This document shows positions 1-5,103 of a stretch of DNA of 5,725 bases, piece by piece. A model generated the notes under the pieces. The model worked only from the letters and a program-made list of their open reading frames with translations. It did not search any database and was not told where the DNA came from. How positions within the stretch are numbered: the first letter of the stretch is position 1; every line of letters begins with the position of its first letter. A program made the translations under genes and the position numbers. This stretch comes from Nitrospirae bacterium RBG_19FT_COMBO_42_15 (lineage in GTDB: Bacteria; Nitrospirota; CAKKRA01; 9FT-COMBO-42-15): the NCBI GenBank assembly GCA_001803815.1, contig MHEL01000147.1:2204-7928 (forward strand), written 5' to 3'.

Positions 1-89
1 CGCTCAAAAACTCTGCGGGAATGACATTTTAAGTTCTGTAGCAGGCTTCGTCGTGAGCTCAGCCGAACGATGGACTTTTTACGAAGCCG
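1..89. other. Intergenic tail downstream of queD, no gene seen
   Basis: No credible coding region was found in this stretch. Positions 44-88 form an inverted repeat, listed separately. Positions 11-25 (CTCTGCGGGAATGAC) resemble a GTCATTCCCGC-type dispersed repeat that I recall from draft environmental genomes; this is memory, not a search result. Any gene to the left lies outside the window. Confidence 0.5.
44..88. repeat. REP-like inverted repeat behind queD
   Basis: GGCTTCGT (44-51) is the exact reverse complement of ACGAAGCC (81-88), an 8-bp stem enclosing 29 nt. Inside lies a second palindromic core, TGAGCTCA (54-61). The outer arm ends one base before the queD stop codon (complement of 90-92). 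A transcript of queD could therefore fold here, possibly protecting the 3' end. No T tract follows on the minus strand, so a classical intrinsic terminator is unlikely. The CTTCG, AGCTCAG and GAACG blocks also recur at 3730-3752, which suggests a dispersed repeat family. Confidence 0.6.
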
Positions 90-461
90 TTACTCTTCAA
101 AATATGTGGCTGCTGCTGTTTCCGACTCCCACACAGTCACCCTTGACACCCATATATCCTCTGTATTCATCCTCTTGCTCATCCCCTCATAAACCCACTT
201 TGCAATGTTTTCAGATGAAGGGTTTATCTCTGTAAAAGGGAAAATCTCATTTATAACCTTGTGGTCAAGCTGGTCTAAGAGCGCCTTTGCCTCTCTCTTC
301 ATATCATGAAAATCAACAGCGAGGCCGATCTCATTTAACAGCTCTGACATTATATATATCTCCACCTTCCAGTTGTGCCCGTGGAGATTTTCGCACTTGC
401 CCTTATACCCCCTCAACTGATGCGCAGAGGCAAAGGAATCCTTGATTACAAGCTCATACAT
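90..461 (-). CDS. queD: 6-carboxy-5,6,7,8-tetrahydropterin synthase (QueD)
   Basis: This 123-residue protein belongs to the PTPS/QueD family, whose bacterial members are usually about 120 residues. QueD converts 7,8-dihydroneopterin triphosphate to 6-carboxytetrahydropterin in the cytoplasm, an early step toward preQ0 and queuosine in tRNA. Three zinc-ligand histidines are visible: H14 in FASAH, and H27 and H29 in CENLHGH. C23 is the expected catalytic cysteine, and its CxxxHGH spacing is typical of QueD rather than of the PTPS-III folate enzymes. D66-H67 (LDH) and E112 (VWESET) match the remaining active-site positions. The start is supported by GGAG (complement of 467-470) five bases upstream. 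The gene is transcribed divergently from the HEPN gene. No other queuosine gene lies in the window. The family call is firm; a eukaryotic-type PTPS activity is less likely. Confidence 0.92.
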   Translation of the reverse strand: MYELVIKDSFASAHQLRGYKGKCENLHGHNWKVEIYIMSELLNEIGLAVDFHDMKREAKALLDQLDHKVINEIFPFTEINPSSENIAKWVYEGMSKRMNTEDIWVSRVTVWESETAAATYFEE

Positions 462-472
462 AATTGCTCCAA

Positions 473-499
473 TTTATATCAAAACAAAAACCTTGTCAA
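473..499 (-). promoter_or_regulatory. Probable sigma70-type promoter of queD
   Basis: On the minus strand a perfect TTGACA (complement of 494-499) is followed after 15 bp by TATAAA (complement of 473-478). The GGAG ribosome site and the ATG of queD follow. The 15-bp spacer is shorter than the optimal 17 bp, so strength may be moderate or the true -10 may be shifted. Confidence 0.5.
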
Positions 500-517
500 T
501 CCCTAACTTAGAAGTCC

Positions 518-546
518 TTGACAACAGCATAGCAGTAAGATAATAT
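518..546 (+). promoter_or_regulatory. Probable sigma70-type promoter of the HEPN/MNT/amidase/truA cluster
   Basis: A perfect TTGACA (518-523) is followed by a 17-bp spacer and TAATAT (541-546, four of six consensus bases). GATAAT at 539-544 is an alternative -10 with a 15-bp spacer. The predicted transcription start near 553 leaves only about five bases before the ATG at 558, which fits the absence of a Shine-Dalgarno sequence there. The -35 box lies 18 bp from the oppositely oriented -35 box of queD. Confidence 0.5.
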
Positions 547-557
547 TTAAACAAGTC

Positions 558-959
558 ATGACAAAAGATACAAAAAGGGCAATAAGGTTCTGGCTCTTAT
601 CATCCAATGATAATTTTGAGACCGCTGCAGCCATGCTAAAAGCCGGAAGATATAACTTTGCAATGTTCATGTGTCAGCAGGCGGTAGAGACGCTTCTGAA
701 GGCGGTATTCATTATTCAAAAGAATGAGAGGCCTGAATATATACATAAGCTCCCAAAATTGGTTGAACTAACAGGCATAAAAATTCCGAAATCCATTGAT
801 GATAAGATACTAAAAATAGACGCCCATTATATTAAGGCAAGGTACAAAGAGGATAGGTTTAACAGTAAAATATACAACAAACAAAATGCAAAGAAACTTT
901 TGAAAGACGCAGAGGATGTAATCAAATGGTTTATAAAAGAACTGAAGTTAAAAATATAG
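558..959 (+). CDS. HEPN domain protein (COG2250-like), partner of the MNT gene
   Basis: This is a 133-residue all-helical protein of the HEPN superfamily (PF05168 type). Recognisable segments are W12 and the helix around residues 12-28, the RYNFAMFMCQQAVETLLKA helix (31-49), the H63-K-L segment, and HYIKARYKED (90-99), corresponding to the YxxARYP-like signature. HEPN proteins paired with minimal nucleotidyltransferases usually act as toxin-antitoxin modules; the HepT type is an RNase silenced by AMPylation. The canonical C-terminal RX4HXY motif of HepT is absent. The only R-X4-H match is R58 to H63, in an inter-helix segment where I would not expect the active site. It may therefore not be an active RNase, and could instead act as a substrate-binding partner. 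No clear ribosome site precedes the ATG and the next methionine is M26, so this start is preferred. Its last 34 bases overlap the MNT gene. Confidence 0.85.
   Translation: MTKDTKRAIRFWLLSSNDNFETAAAMLKAGRYNFAMFMCQQAVETLLKAVFIIQKNERPEYIHKLPKLVELTGIKIPKSIDDKILKIDAHYIKARYKEDRFNSKIYNKQNAKKLLKDAEDVIKWFIKELKLKI
911..916 (+). promoter_or_regulatory. Ribosome binding site of the MNT gene, inside the HEPN gene
   Basis: AGAGGA lies nine bases before the ATG at 926, within the HEPN coding sequence. It supports this start and implies that the two genes are translated from the same message, possibly with coupling. Confidence 0.6.
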
Positions 960-1264
960 TAATACGGTATGTAAAGGAACTTCAGAAAAGGATTCCAATA
1001 GAAAAGGTTATCCTTTTTGGTTCTTATGCCTATGGAAGGCCTACAAAATACAGTGATATAGATATCGCGGTTGTTTCTGCTAAATTTAAGAAAATGAACG
1101 ATATAAAGAGAATTATGCTTTTGTCAGATTATGCGAGGCGGATTAAAACCTCTATTGATATTGACCCAATCGGTTTTACAAAAGAAGAATTGGAAAAATC
1201 CGATTACTTTGAAGTAGGCGGCGAAATAATAGAGAAAGGTGTTATCGTTTATAAGGCTGCATAA
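926..1264 (+). CDS. Minimal nucleotidyltransferase (MNT / MntA-like, pol beta superfamily)
   Basis: This 112-residue protein is a small nucleotidyltransferase of the DNA polymerase beta superfamily (NTP_transf_2). The diagnostic GSX10DXD motif is intact: G32-S33, then D44 and D46 in SDIDIAVV. A third acidic metal ligand is probably D78 or D80 in SIDIDP. The C-terminal EIIEKGVIVY (100-109) is typical of the family. Characterised MntA antitoxins transfer AMP to a tyrosine of their HepT partner. By inference this protein could modify or bind the upstream HEPN protein, although that partner lacks the standard HepT motif. The gene overlaps the HEPN gene by 34 bp in another frame, and the amidase ATG follows its stop after three bases. 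Catalytic competence is likely from the intact motif, but the substrate is unknown. Confidence 0.88.
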   Translation: MVYKRTEVKNIVIRYVKELQKRIPIEKVILFGSYAYGRPTKYSDIDIAVVSAKFKKMNDIKRIMLLSDYARRIKTSIDIDPIGFTKEELEKSDYFEVGGEIIEKGVIVYKAA

Positions 1265-1267
1265 TTA

Positions 1268-2923
1268 ATGAAAAGAATAATTCCTTTTTTAATACTCTTT
1301 TTTCTTCTTATTTTTCCCAATCTCTCCCCTGCTGCCTCTTCAAGCCCCCGGAAACAGTTTCAGAAGGCTAAGGAGTGCACGAAGACTTTAAACTCTTCTG
1401 AGGCTAAAAAGAGGCTCAGGCAGAACTGGGAAAAATGCATAAAAGAGTTTAATGCCATTGCAGCAAAAAACCCAAAGAGCGAATATGCTGATGACGGCTT
1501 ATTTAATATCGGCAATTTATATACAGGACTCTACAATTATTCCAAAAACCTGAATGACTTAGACAGGGCAATAGATGCCTATAATAAGCTGATAAAAAAA
1601 TACCCGAAGAGCCCTTATGCAGATGATGCCTGCTTTGAAATCGGCGAGGTCTATCTAAAACAGAAAAACTCTTTGGATGACGCACTTGAGGCATATAAAA
1701 AGGTTGTAAAACTCTATCCTAAAAGCAAACTAAAAGGTGAAGCAGAGAAAAGGATTAATGATATTTCAAAGACCATTGCGTCAACATCCAATAAAACATC
1801 TGCGCCAAACCAGATTAAAGAGATAAAATCATGGTCGTATCCTGAATATACAAGGATAGTCATTGAAGCAGATAATGAGATAGGCTTTACCAAAAAAAGA
1901 ATTTCACAGCCAGACAGGTTATATCTTGACATGCCTAATGCAAAAATAAAAGAGGAATTGAAAAAAGAACCTATTTCTGTTGGTGATGGAATATTAAAAC
2001 GGATAAGGGTAAGCCAGCATACACAAAAGGATGCAAGGGTAGTGCTTGACCTTGGGAGTATTGATGATTACAGGTTCTATCCGCTTACAGAACCGCACAG
2101 ATTGGTCATTGATGTGTATGGAGCAAAATACCGTGAAGAAAATGAAACAAAAGAAAAGAGTACAAAAGACAAAGAAGATAAGGGCATGCCATTAAGCCAG
2201 CAGCTTAATTTAACTGTGAAAACTATTGTCTTGGATCCGGGGCACGGCGGTAAAGACCCCGGTGCAATCGGCAAAAACGGACTGATGGAAAAGGATGTAA
2301 CATTAGATGTAGCCAAGAGGCTTAAAAAGATTTTAGTAGAAAAGGCAGATAAAAAGGTGTATCTCACAAGAGAGGATGATACCTATATCAGGCTTGAGCA
2401 GAGGCCGACAATCGCATCTGGAAAGAAGGCTGACCTCTTTATTTCTATTCATGTGAATTCAAATACAAAACGGAGCTCCCGCGGTATAGAGACATATATA
2501 TTAAATTTATCATCAGACAAATGGGCGCAAAAAACCGCTGCAAGGGAAAATATGGCGTCAGAAAAATCTATAAGCGATTTGGAAAAGATATTGTTTGATT
2601 TAGCTGATAATAACAAAGAGGTCTCCATGTCGCTTGCCCTTTCTGTACAGAATTCGGTTGTCAATACCTTAAAAAAGGATTATTCAAGGATAGAAGACCT
2701 TGGCGTAAAACAGGCGCCATTTTATGTGCTCATTGGCACAAAGGTGCCGAGCATACTTGCAGAGGTCTCTTTTATAAGCAATCCTGATGAAGAAAAGAGG
2801 CTGAGAACGCCAGAATACAGACAGAAGATTGCAGAGGGATTATATGAAGGGATAAAAAGATATATAACAACATCTACTCCACAGGTGGCGCTGAGGGAAA
2901 GTGACGGAACTCAAAAATATTAA
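1268..2923 (+). CDS. Secreted N-acetylmuramoyl-L-alanine amidase, TPR-AMIN-Amidase_3
   Basis: This 551-residue zinc amidase (AmiC-like) cuts the bond between N-acetylmuramic acid and L-alanine in periplasmic peptidoglycan, usually for daughter-cell separation. A signal peptide spans residues 1 to about 23 (basic KR, a hydrophobic core, then SPAA). TPR/YbgF-like helical repeats fill about 55-165, with the phrase KxPKSxYADD occurring twice (68-76 and 111-120). An AMIN targeting domain follows (about 183-285), then a charged linker (287-306). The Amidase_3 domain (about 318-535) has zinc ligands H326 (LDPGHGG), E341 and H395 (SIHVNS), and catalytic E499 (AEVSFISN). The helical block around 417-455 corresponds to the regulatory helix that occludes the site in AmiB/AmiC. 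Cysteines at 37, 57 and 122 could form a disulfide. The gene starts 3 bp after the MNT stop with only a weak ribosome site and overlaps truA by 23 bp. Confidence 0.95.
   Translation: MKRIIPFLILFFLLIFPNLSPAASSSPRKQFQKAKECTKTLNSSEAKKRLRQNWEKCIKEFNAIAAKNPKSEYADDGLFNIGNLYTGLYNYSKNLNDLDRAIDAYNKLIKKYPKSPYADDACFEIGEVYLKQKNSLDDALEAYKKVVKLYPKSKLKGEAEKRINDISKTIASTSNKTSAPNQIKEIKSWSYPEYTRIVIEADNEIGFTKKRISQPDRLYLDMPNAKIKEELKKEPISVGDGILKRIRVSQHTQKDARVVLDLGSIDDYRFYPLTEPHRLVIDVYGAKYREENETKEKSTKDKEDKGMPLSQQLNLTVKTIVLDPGHGGKDPGAIGKNGLMEKDVTLDVAKRLKKILVEKADKKVYLTREDDTYIRLEQRPTIASGKKADLFISIHVNSNTKRSSRGIETYILNLSSDKWAQKTAARENMASEKSISDLEKILFDLADNNKEVSMSLALSVQNSVVNTLKKDYSRIEDLGVKQAPFYVLIGTKVPSILAEVSFISNPDEEKRLRTPEYRQKIAEGLYEGIKRYITTSTPQVALRESDGTQKY
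2883..2898 (+). promoter_or_regulatory. Candidate ribosome binding sites deciding the truA GTG start
   Basis: An in-frame TGA at 2892-2894 rules out any earlier truA start, so GTG 2901 is the first possible initiator. Two purine-rich sites lie inside the end of the amidase gene. GAGGGA (2893-2898) is very close to the GTG, and AGGTGG (2883-2888) is 12 bases away. Neither spacing is ideal, so translation may depend on ribosomes finishing the amidase. Confidence 0.45.
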
Positions 2924-3674
2924 ACTCACAATTGAATACTACGGCACAGCATATCACGGCTGGCAGCATCAGCCGCGGCACATAAGCATCCAGCAGGCCG
3001 TCAAAGAAAAGATAGAAATAATAGCAAAAGAGAAGATAAATCTGATTGGCGCAAGCAGGACAGATGCAGGCGTTCATGCATTGGCGCAGTCTGCAAATTT
3101 CAAAACAAAGAGCAGGATGAATGAAGGAGAATGGCAAAGGGCATTAAACAGCCTCCTGCCTTCTGATATTGTAATCAAAAAAGCAGAGATTGTTCCGCCT
3201 GATTTCCATGCCCGTTTCAGCGCCAAAGGAAAGATATATAAATACCTCATACTCAATCAGCCCATTCCTTCAGCGCTTTACAGAAATTATGCTTGGCATA
3301 TCACCTATCCATTAAATTTTACTGAGATGAGAAAGGCTGCAAAATTTTTTATCGGCAGGCACGATTTTTCCTCTTTCAGGGCATCCTCATGCACTGCTGA
3401 GAACCCTGTAAGGAAAATCAAAAGGCTCGCTATCGCAAAAAAGGATGGCTTTATTCAATTCACCATTGAGGCAGATGCGTTTTTACATCATATGGTGAGG
3501 AATATTATTGGAACTCTAATTGCTGTTGGAATCGGCAAGCTAACACCAGATAAGATAGGAAGCATTTTGAAAGCCAAAGACAGAAGGCTCGCAGGCAAAA
3601 CCGCCCCTCCTCACGGCCTGTATCTTGTAAAGGTTATTTACCCCGTTAGAAAACTCTGCTTCTCCTGCCTATGA
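2901..3674 (+). CDS. truA: tRNA pseudouridine(38-40) synthase TruA
   Basis: This 257-residue cytoplasmic enzyme isomerises uridines 38-40 in the anticodon stem-loop of tRNAs. The family pattern is complete: KLTIEYYGTAYHGWQ (8-22), the catalytic motif ASRTDAGVHA (51-60) with nucleophile D55 and R53, KIYKY (111-115) with the conserved active-site tyrosine Y113, HDFSSFR (154-160), FLHHMVRNI (194-202) and AGKTAPPHGLYL (231-242). Length is normal. TruA proteins typically end soon after GLYLVKVxY. Here about ten further residues (PVRKLCFSCL) are encoded by a repeat arm starting at 3640, so the tail is probably repeat-derived and not functional. The GTG start overlaps the amidase end by 23 bp; the conserved region begins at residue 6, which supports it. 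Co-transcription with the amidase is likely. Confidence 0.97.
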   Translation: MTELKNIKLTIEYYGTAYHGWQHQPRHISIQQAVKEKIEIIAKEKINLIGASRTDAGVHALAQSANFKTKSRMNEGEWQRALNSLLPSDIVIKKAEIVPPDFHARFSAKGKIYKYLILNQPIPSALYRNYAWHITYPLNFTEMRKAAKFFIGRHDFSSFRASSCTAENPVRKIKRLAIAKKDGFIQFTIEADAFLHHMVRNIIGTLIAVGIGKLTPDKIGSILKAKDRRLAGKTAPPHGLYLVKVIYPVRKLCFSCL

Positions 3675-3678
3675 GAAG
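3659..3678 (+). repeat. Small hairpin spanning the truA stop codon
   Basis: CTTCTC (3659-3664) pairs with GAGAAG (3673-3678) around an 8-nt loop. The truA TGA (3672-3674) lies at the loop/stem junction. There is no T tract behind it, so it is not an intrinsic terminator by itself. Confidence 0.4.
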
Positions 3679-3723
3679 ACACATTGGTGTAAGGATTATA
3701 GGGGCTGTTGCCCAAACCCAAGT

Positions 3724-3750
3724 TTCACCCTTCGACAAGCTCAGGGTGAA
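3724..3750. repeat. Perfect 8-bp hairpin with CTTCGACAAGCTCAG core
   Basis: TTCACCCT (3724-3731) pairs exactly with AGGGTGAA (3743-3750) across an 11-nt loop. No T run follows on either strand, so it is better described as a REP-type unit than a terminator. Confidence 0.6.
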
Positions 3751-3788
3751 CGGTGTATGTATTGAAATTCTTGACTTCTATCTCGCTC

Positions 3789-3809
3789 GTGCTGAGCCTG
3801 TCGAAGCAC
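3789..3809. repeat. Second, inverted copy of the REP-type hairpin
   Basis: GTGCT (3789-3793) pairs with AGCAC (3805-3809). The reverse complement of 3792-3806 matches 3730-3744 at 14 of 15 bases. The two units face each other within the 133-bp element. Confidence 0.55.
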
Positions 3810-3857
3810 AAAACCTATTTAGGCAACAGATCCTATATAATAAACAATAATTTCTTT

Positions 3858-3889
3858 GAAAAAAAACAGCGTTTAAAACCTTTTTTTTC
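3858..3889. repeat. A8/T8 inverted repeat upstream of the lptF promoter
   Basis: A G followed by eight A (3858-3866) is the exact reverse complement of eight T followed by C (3881-3889), with a 14-nt loop. A stem of almost only A:T pairs is a poor terminator. The T run lies at about -52 to -45 relative to the predicted lptF transcription start, where an UP element would be found. Confidence 0.4.
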
Positions 3890-3897
3890 TAACGGGG

Positions 3898-3926
3898 TTT
3901 ACAAATAACAACAGATAAGTTATATT
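3898..3926 (+). promoter_or_regulatory. Probable promoter of lptF-lptG
   Basis: TTTACA (3898-3903) and TATATT (3921-3926) are separated by exactly 17 bp, and each matches five of six consensus bases. A T tract upstream could act as an UP element. The expected start near 3933 leaves about four bases before ATG 3937, so the message would be nearly leaderless. The first T of the -35 box is the last base of the right arm of the CCCCGTTAGAAAA-type repeat. Confidence 0.55.
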
Positions 3927-3936
3927 GTTAATCAAT

Positions 3937-5103
3937 ATGAAGATACTTGACCGCTATATAATCAAAGAGGTTCTTCCGCCTTTTATTCTCTCACTTTTTG
4001 TCTTTACCTTTGTCCTCTTTATGAACCAGATATTAAAGCTGACTGACCTGCTGATAAATAAAGGCATAGGGCTTTTCATAATCCTTGAGCTAATCTCATT
4101 TATACTTCCCTCCTTCTTGGTTTTAACAATCCCTGTCTCCACATTAACAGCCTCAATACTTGCATTCAACCGCCTCTCAAACGACGGCGAGATAACTGCC
4201 TTAAAGGCAAGCGGCGTAAGCCTTTACAGGATGGTTCTGCCTGTTTCAGCATATGCATTTGTTGCAGGCTTGATAACTGTATATCTTATGACATCTGCAA
4301 TGCCTTATGGAAATTTTGCATTTAAAAATCTCCTTTATAAGACAATAAAGGCAAAGGCCTCTATCGGCATAGAAGAAGGCGTCTTTAACGACACCTTTGA
4401 AAATCTGATGATTTATGTAAAAGAAATGCCGAGGCCAGAGGAGTTTAACGGGATATTTATATCAGACCTGCGCGACCCAAAGGAGCCGAATCTAATCATT
4501 GCAAAATCAGGCTCAATCATTACAGATGAAGATGCCAAGAATATAATTCTACGGCTGAGGAACGGAAGCCTGCACAGAGGCGCTAAAGACGCTGACACAT
4601 ATCAGAAGGTGGAATTTACCAACTACGACCTCCAGCTTAATATTGAAGTTAAAGAAAGCAAAATCACAAAGGGACGCAGGGAGATGACAATAGGCGAGCT
4701 GCAGAATGAAATAGACAAAATGAAAAAGGAAAAAAAGGGTTATAATGTTCTTCTCATGGAGATAAACAAAAAATTCTCCATCCCATTTGCCTGCCTGCTG
4801 ATGGGAGTCATAGGCGCGCCTCTCGGCATAGCCTCAAGGCGATCCGGAAGATCTGCCGGCTTTGCCATAGCAATAGGAATAACACTCGCATATTACCTGA
4901 TAAATATGTTCGGCGATTATCTCGGCAAAAAGGATTTAATACATGCCTTCTTTGCCATCTGGATGCCGAACATATTCTTTACATTCTTTGGCGCATTCTT
5001 ATTAATAAAGTCTGCCAATGAATCACCCTTTAAAACCTTCAACCTTATTATTGATATCTGCTATCATGTTTTAAATAAGATAGGGGCAATTAAAAGGAAA
5101 TGA
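3937..5103 (+). CDS. lptF: LPS export system permease LptF
   Basis: This 388-residue inner-membrane protein of the LptF/LptG (YjgP/YjgQ) family works with LptG and the LptB ATPase to extract lipopolysaccharide and pass it to the periplasmic bridge. It begins MKILDRYIIKE, the usual N-terminus of the family. Hydrophobic helices lie at about 14-33, 45-75 and 98-122. A periplasmic jelly-roll region follows (about 125-255), then helices at about 278-300, 307-326 and 334-358. The cytoplasmic coupling segment GEITALKASGVSLYRM (84-99) is clear. An in-frame TTG at 3925 would add four residues; ATG 3937 is chosen because it gives the family N-terminus. Neither start has a convincing ribosome site, in line with a near-leaderless transcript. 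LptF rather than LptG is assigned from the gene order and this coupling segment. The stop overlaps the lptG start. Confidence 0.92.
   Translation: MKILDRYIIKEVLPPFILSLFVFTFVLFMNQILKLTDLLINKGIGLFIILELISFILPSFLVLTIPVSTLTASILAFNRLSNDGEITALKASGVSLYRMVLPVSAYAFVAGLITVYLMTSAMPYGNFAFKNLLYKTIKAKASIGIEEGVFNDTFENLMIYVKEMPRPEEFNGIFISDLRDPKEPNLIIAKSGSIITDEDAKNIILRLRNGSLHRGAKDADTYQKVEFTNYDLQLNIEVKESKITKGRREMTIGELQNEIDKMKKEKKGYNVLLMEINKKFSIPFACLLMGVIGAPLGIASRRSGRSAGFAIAIGITLAYYLINMFGDYLGKKDLIHAFFAIWMPNIFFTFFGAFLLIKSANESPFKTFNLIIDICYHVLNKIGAIKRK

Larger units (their letters stand above)
3701..3833. mobile_element. 133-bp MITE-like or REP-like element between truA and lptF
   Basis: GGGGCTGTTGCC (3701-3712) and GGCAACAGATCC (3822-3833) are imperfect terminal inverted repeats matching at 10 of 12 positions. 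TATA lies directly outside both ends (3697-3700 and 3834-3837), either as a target duplication or as an extension of the palindrome. Inside, CTTCGACAAGCTCAG (3730-3744) is repeated inverted at 3792-3806 with one mismatch. The arms also match more loosely between these blocks, so the element is roughly symmetrical. There is no transposase, so it would be non-autonomous. The internal motif resembles a widespread dispersed repeat that I recall from environmental genomes. Confidence 0.5.
3640..3898. repeat. 14-bp inverted repeat pair enclosing the truA-lptF gap
   Basis: ACCCCGTTAGAAAA (3640-3653) and TTTTCTAACGGGGT (3885-3898) are exact reverse complements, 231 bp apart. If a 4-bp gap (3899-3902) is allowed, the match extends by GTTATTT (3633-3639) against AAATAAC (3903-3909). 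The left arm lies in the last codons of truA and the right arm abuts the proposed -35 box of lptF. The enclosed DNA contains a second nested inverted repeat and no convincing gene. This looks like the boundary of a small non-autonomous element or a pair of REP units, but no transposase is present to prove mobility. Confidence 0.65.

Noticed and set aside
53..235. Plus-strand open frame of 60 codons
   Set aside because: It lies mostly antisense to queD, whose motifs are complete, and its product shows no recognisable family or ribosome site.
7..3659. Shared 10-mer AAAACTCTGC at 7-16 and 3650-3659 as a direct repeat
   Set aside because: A 10-base match is expected several times by chance in a window this size, and the flanking bases do not extend it.
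3724..3809. Hairpins after truA as Rho-independent terminators
   Set aside because: Neither hairpin is followed by a T run on either strand; the only T tract (3881-3888) pairs with an A tract instead of following a GC stem.
3671..3850. 59-codon frame between truA and lptF as a real gene
   Set aside because: Its sequence is made almost entirely of inverted repeat units, so it is not listed as a CDS; it is kept only as a low-interest finding.
3640..3898. CRISPR array from the repeated motifs in the truA-lptF gap
   Set aside because: The copies are inverted, only two per motif, and lack regular spacers; no cas gene is present.
3925..3936. TTG at 3925 as the lptF start
   Set aside because: It would add four residues before the family-typical MKILDRYI and has no ribosome site; ATG 3937 fits better and parallels the lptG N-terminus.
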